Source of the DNA: Gimesia fumaroli
GTDB taxonomy: Bacteria > Planctomycetota > Planctomycetia > Planctomycetales > Planctomycetaceae
Length of the DNA stretch: 64,000 nt
Assembly (NCBI RefSeq): GCF_007754425.1
Contig: NZ_CP037452.1
Span: 6,923,164-6,987,163, forward strand
Direction: 5' to 3'
The notes beneath the pieces are model-generated. The model saw nothing but the letters and a program-made list of their open reading frames with translations, was not told the DNA's origin and did no database searches. The position numbers and the translations under genes are program-made. Of the stretch, positions 60,907-64,000 are shown piece after piece. How positions within the stretch are numbered: the first letter of the stretch is position 1; each line of letters opens with the position of its first letter.

Positions 60907-62835
60907 TCAAGCTGCTGGTTTTTTTGAAACCTGGGGAGCGATCTTTTTGGTGACGTCTCCCTTTTTCTGCTTCAGGTCGAATAAGCCGAAGATTTCCGCA
61001 GCCGTCAGACTGCGCGATTCGCACGTGGTATCGCCGTCACCCAGGATGGACCGGAAGAGTTCCCGTTTCTGTTCCAAGACCATGTCGATACGTTCTTCAA
61101 TGGTATTTTTACAGATGAACTTCGTGACGATCACTTGGGTTTTCTGTCCGATCCGGTGGGCGCGGTTGATGGCCTGATCTTCAATCGCAGGATTCCACCA
61201 GCGATCAAACAGAAACACATAGCCGGCAAACTGCAGATTTAAACCAACGGCACCGGTTCCATAGCTCATCAACAACAGGTGTGAATTCGGGTCGTGTTTG
61301 AATTGATCGAGAATCGGTTCACGCTGTTTGGTGGGAATGCCGCCGTGATAAACCAGAGTTCCAAAACGCTTCAAACGTTCGGCCATAAAGTCCAGCGGTT
61401 TCGTCCATTGACTGAATAAGATGGCCTTGCCTCCACTGGCGGCAATTTCTTCCATGTCTGCTTCCAGTCGATCCAGCTTGGAGCTGTCACCTGTTACCGG
61501 GTCAAAGTTGGTAATCTGCTTCAATCGCAGCACCAGCTCGAACACATGCTGGACCGTAATCGATTCGCCCATTTCATTTAGCTGGATCACCCCATCTTTC
61601 TCAGCGGTCTCGTATGCATGTTTTTGCGCCGGATTCAGTTCGAGATAAGCCGGTCGGTCCAGGCGGGGTGGCAGGTCAGTCATCACTAGATCTTTAGTAC
61701 GTCTGAGAATAAACTCTTTGGAGAGTGCCTGCAGCTGCCGTAAATCAGGCGTGCCTCGGGGGGGAATGATTTCCATCCATTCAAATAACGATGCCATCTC
61801 TTCATGACGATTTTCGATGGGGGTGCCTGTCAGTGCCCAGCTGCGTTTGCGAGGAATCGAGCGTGCTACCCCTGCGGTACGGGAATCCCGATTTTTGATC
61901 CGCTGCGCTTCATCAAGAACCACGAGATCAAAACGGGGAATGTTTTCTTCCCCCATCGTTTCAAAGTCACGCGCCATCGATTCATAGTTGGCAATCAGGA
62001 TGGGAGTATTCGGCATTTCCCAGATCATCTTTCGACGATTCGTATCACCTTGCACAACAGTCACCGGCAGTTCTTCTGCCCAGAATTTAAATTCACGCTG
62101 CCAGTTGGGAATCAGCGGTTTGGGACAGACCAGTAAGATGCGACGGACCTGACCGCTGCGCAATAACAGCCGGACCCCTGTGATAGTCTGCATGGTTTTG
62201 CCGAGCCCCATCTCATCGGCAAGTAACGCTGATTTTTGTGAAAACAGCCAGGCAATCCCCTCATATTGATATGGGAACGGTTCAAACGGCATCAGCAGTT
62301 CCTGACCCGCGAGCCAGGATTGCAAAGGAGGTTGCAGTAAATAAAACAGGCGGTCTTCAAGCGATAATGCATTGGCGGGTGGTTTGAGCCGCGTAGGCTT
62401 TTTGTGTTCTGTATTCTCAGCGGCAGGCGCTTTCGGCCCTTTGATCTGTTTCAATTCCGTGTCTGATTCATCTTCCTCCTTGGTCGGCATGAACTCCAGA
62501 CCATCGGGGAAGGTCATGCCAAAGGTCTTCACACGCGGCCGCGTCGGCTTCCATTTCGGTTGTAAACCGGCACGGTCCAATAGCCCAACCGATGATGTTT
62601 CCAGATTGAATTTGCGCGTCAGCGCTCCATTCATACCCGAGGCAAAGACTGAGGCCGAGACCGTCAAGGGAATCGCATCACTGCCAATTTGCTGCTGGAG
62701 AAACTCTCGATCGCCTTGCGAGATCGGGACGGTATCCGGAACGACGGGCGGCGGAAGGAAATGAGGGCCGCCTGTATGCCTGGTCGCATTTCGTGTTTCA
62801 ATATTGTTGTCTGATTGGATTCCTGAATCTTCCAC
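60907..62835 (-). CDS. SNF2 family DEAD/DEAH-box helicase
   Basis: 642 aa. The helicase core begins near 185 ([31 protein letters not shown] with Walker A); then [19 protein letters not shown], the DEAQ box [11 protein letters not shown] (about 305), [14 protein letters not shown], and after it the SNF2 C-terminal lobe: [80 protein letters not shown]. The arginine-containing motif VI ([11 protein letters not shown]) is intact. The N-terminal 180 residues are unique and partly charged. SNF2 ATPases translocate on double-stranded DNA to displace proteins; bacterial RapA-like members recycle RNA polymerase, but no such domain is evident here. A small conserved gene lies 62 bp upstream in the same direction. 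Confidence 0.92.
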   Translation of the reverse strand: MEDSGIQSDNNIETRNATRHTGGPHFLPPPVVPDTVPISQGDREFLQQQIGSDAIPLTVSASVFASGMNGALTRKFNLETSSVGLLDRAGLQPKWKPTRPRVKTFGMTFPDGLEFMPTKEEDESDTELKQIKGPKAPAAENTEHKKPTRLKPPANALSLEDRLFYLLQPPLQSWLAGQELLMPFEPFPYQYEGIAWLFSQKSALLADEMGLGKTMQTITGVRLLLRSGQVRRILLVCPKPLIPNWQREFKFWAEELPVTVVQGDTNRRKMIWEMPNTPILIANYESMARDFETMGEENIPRFDLVVLDEAQRIKNRDSRTAGVARSIPRKRSWALTGTPIENRHEEMASLFEWMEIIPPRGTPDLRQLQALSKEFILRRTKDLVMTDLPPRLDRPAYLELNPAQKHAYETAEKDGVIQLNEMGESITVQHVFELVLRLKQITNFDPVTGDSSKLDRLEADMEEIAASGGKAILFSQWTKPLDFMAERLKRFGTLVYHGGIPTKQREPILDQFKHDPNSHLLLMSYGTGAVGLNLQFAGYVFLFDRWWNPAIEDQAINRAHRIGQKTQVIVTKFICKNTIEERIDMVLEQKRELFRSILGDGDTTCESRSLTAAEIFGLFDLKQKKGDVTKKIAPQVSKKPAA

Positions 62836-62897
62836 GTATCCGCCTGATTATGAACGAAGTGCCTTTGAGTTAATTCATCATGCCTGCTTGAAAAATG

Positions 62898-63425
62898 TCA
62901 ACGGGAAGATCCCATTTTGACCGCTTCATTTAAGGCTTCACGCACACGCTCAAAAGGTTCCCCCAAATCGGCGTCGGTGGGAATATTTTTGCTGGTATTT
63001 TCAATGGCTGCTTTCCCCGTTTGATGACCTGCATCGAAGCGCAGTCTGTTCCGGCCGACCTGTTCACAGATGAAGTCGGCATTCTCATCAAAAATTTGTT
63101 CGATATCCGATAGAAACGCGACGGGAATCGAAATATGATTCTGCAACTCCAGCGCCTGTTCCTGCTCAACCAGTACCAGGTTCGGTTTAACGTTCATCTT
63201 CTCGACCAGGGTCCGGCCGATCACTTCACCCAGCAGAAACGGAACCAGCGTGGGACCGTATAATACCTCTTGCGTCCGGTTCGGCTTGACTGGAGTTGTA
63301 CATTGAAATTCCAGTGGCCTGCCAAAATGATTGGTCACCAGTAAGCCCCCGATCAATGCGCCATCCGGGCATTCAATCGTCGTCAGGAACCCCAGTTTCA
63401 ACTCTTTACTACCGTCCGCAACCAT
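62898..63425 (-). CDS. Conserved protein of unknown function, upstream of the SNF2 helicase
   Basis: 175 aa, with no signal or membrane segment. The first part is beta-rich (LGFLTTIECPDGALIGGLLVTNHFGRPLEFQCTTPVKPNRTQEVLYG), followed by helices (LVPFLLGEVIGRTLVEKM) and a C-terminal helical tail (AIENTSKNIPTDADLGEPFERVREALNEAVKMG). I do not recognise the family. It precedes the SNF2 gene by 62 bp on the same strand, so the two are probably one operon. It may be a regulator or cofactor of the helicase; this is inference. Confidence 0.75.
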   Translation of the reverse strand: MVADGSKELKLGFLTTIECPDGALIGGLLVTNHFGRPLEFQCTTPVKPNRTQEVLYGPTLVPFLLGEVIGRTLVEKMNVKPNLVLVEQEQALELQNHISIPVAFLSDIEQIFDENADFICEQVGRNRLRFDAGHQTGKAAIENTSKNIPTDADLGEPFERVREALNEAVKMGSSR

Positions 63426-63755
63426 AAATTTCTCGTCTCCGGATGTCAGTTCTTATGTTGTCGTCAATGATCAGGCGATCCTGATTCTCATCTGAACCGT
63501 ATTTCTTTCGTCAATCAGGACAACCCACTGTATCGATATCATCGTCCTCGCCATTTCGTGACTTGAGTGCTTGTTGGATTGGTCATGTTAGATAGTTTCA
63601 CTTCAATAACCCTTTAACTATCAACTGGTTCCAGAAGTCGCTCAAACACAGTTCCCACAGTTATTTTCTCTGTGGGAATCCCCGTTAGGTTGGAAATTCA
63701 TTCAAGTTGCGGCAGAATAAGAGATATCTTGAAATAACCTCACTGATGTCCCAGA
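63426..63755. other. Intergenic region with a TTCCCACAG hairpin
   Basis: 330 bp between divergent genes. TTCCCACAG (63652-63660) and CTGTGGGAA (63670-63678) form a perfect 9-bp dyad with a 9-base TTATTTTCT spacer. Neither side has a T tract, so it is more likely an operator or leader structure than a terminator. It lies about 78 bp upstream of the PaaK-like start. Confidence 0.4.
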
Positions 63756-64000
63756 ATGAATCAATTAAGCAATTTTATGAATGAGTCACCAAACCGGCCG
63801 GAAAACCAGAGTCGGGAAGTAATCGAAGCACGCCAACTGCAACGTTTGCAAGAACTTGTGAAAGAGGTCTCTGCTTCCAATCCTTTCTGGCAAAACAAGT
63901 GGCAGGCAGCAGGTGTGACGGCTGAGTCAATTCAAAGCCTGTCCGACCTGCAGAAATTGCCGATCACGACGAAATCCGAACTGGTGGAAGACCATTCGTC
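63756..64000 (+). CDS. PaaK-like phenylacetate-CoA ligase/AMP-forming enzyme (5' part only)
   Basis: The frame starts at ATG 63756 (second ATG 63777) and runs off the window after 81 codons. The visible sequence RLQELVKEVSASNPFWQNKWQAAGVTAESIQSLSDLQKLPITTKSEL is the typical N-terminus of PaaK/AMP-binding ligases (ANL superfamily), which have the pattern FY..KW..AG......DL..LP.TTK..L. The active-site motifs lie outside the window, so substrate and completeness cannot be judged. Confidence 0.75.
   Translation, partial: MNQLSNFMNESPNRPENQSREVIEARQLQRLQELVKEVSASNPFWQNKWQAAGVTAESIQSLSDLQKLPITTKSELVEDHS

Overview
The window looks like chromosomal DNA of a planctomycete, probably a Gimesia/Planctomyces-like member of the Planctomycetaceae. 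The reasons are the mix of genes (a diderm LptD-like protein, hydroxysqualene dehydroxylase, futalosine-route MqnD, sigma-54 activators, BlaI/BlaR1-type regulation), many conserved proteins with no named function of the kind common in this group, moderate GC content, and frequent GTG/TTG starts. This assignment is inference from gene content; no 16S rRNA gene is present. I see no rRNA, tRNA or CRISPR array.

Layout. 0-7.4 kb: the tail of a gene, then a same-strand run of mqnD, an SDR, nadB, a second SDR, a membrane-anchored LRR protein and a hybrid sensor kinase closed by a clear terminator. 7.6-9.7 kb: a dispersed repeat with a group II intron inserted at its end. 9.8-12 kb: two minus-strand secreted proteins (lipoprotein, double-BON protein). 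12.4-18 kb: a charge-polarised small protein, a transglutaminase lipoprotein, a putative sigma-54-driven small RNA, rnc (minus) and an HtrA/DegP protease. 18-28 kb: a zinc-ribbon membrane protein, bioD, an ExbD-like coiled-coil protein, an FHA protein, cysE, an HD-GYP protein, a CPBP protease, a Tyr-rich secreted protein and a DUF2617-like protein. 28.4-32.2 kb: a blaI/blaR1-like pair with a visible promoter and two operators; the sensor carries an unusual secretin-like exterior. 32-42.4 kb: a beta-propeller protein, a VOC protein, a sigma-54 activator, ispD, a small membrane protein, an intact copy of the dispersed repeat, ilvD, an ABM monooxygenase and a second (GAF-type) sigma-54 activator. 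42.5-44.5 kb: a second repeat plus a nearly identical group II intron. 44.6-54 kb: a K+ channel, hpnE, comF, a DUF502 protein, hemC, a divergent citrate synthase and an MMPL transporter. 54.4-64 kb: a GT39-like glycosyltransferase, an LptD-like protein, a DgkA-like protein, an alpha/beta hydrolase, a SNF2 helicase with an upstream partner, and the start of a PaaK-like ligase.

How it fits together. Most genes are ordinary chromosomal housekeeping or envelope genes in short transcription units. The most interesting signals are (1) a good -24/-12 promoter in front of a roughly 175-nt, hairpin-rich, terminator-ended non-coding stretch at 14.85-15.05 kb, with a dyad about 140 bp upstream of the predicted start; (2) two group II introns differing at one base in the stretches I compared, each sitting exactly on the outer edge of the terminal hairpin of a 139-141 bp repeat whose empty form is also in the window; (3) a BlaR1-type sensor fused to secretin-like modules; and (4) enzyme-family members whose catalytic residues look replaced (citrate synthase-like, DgkA-like).
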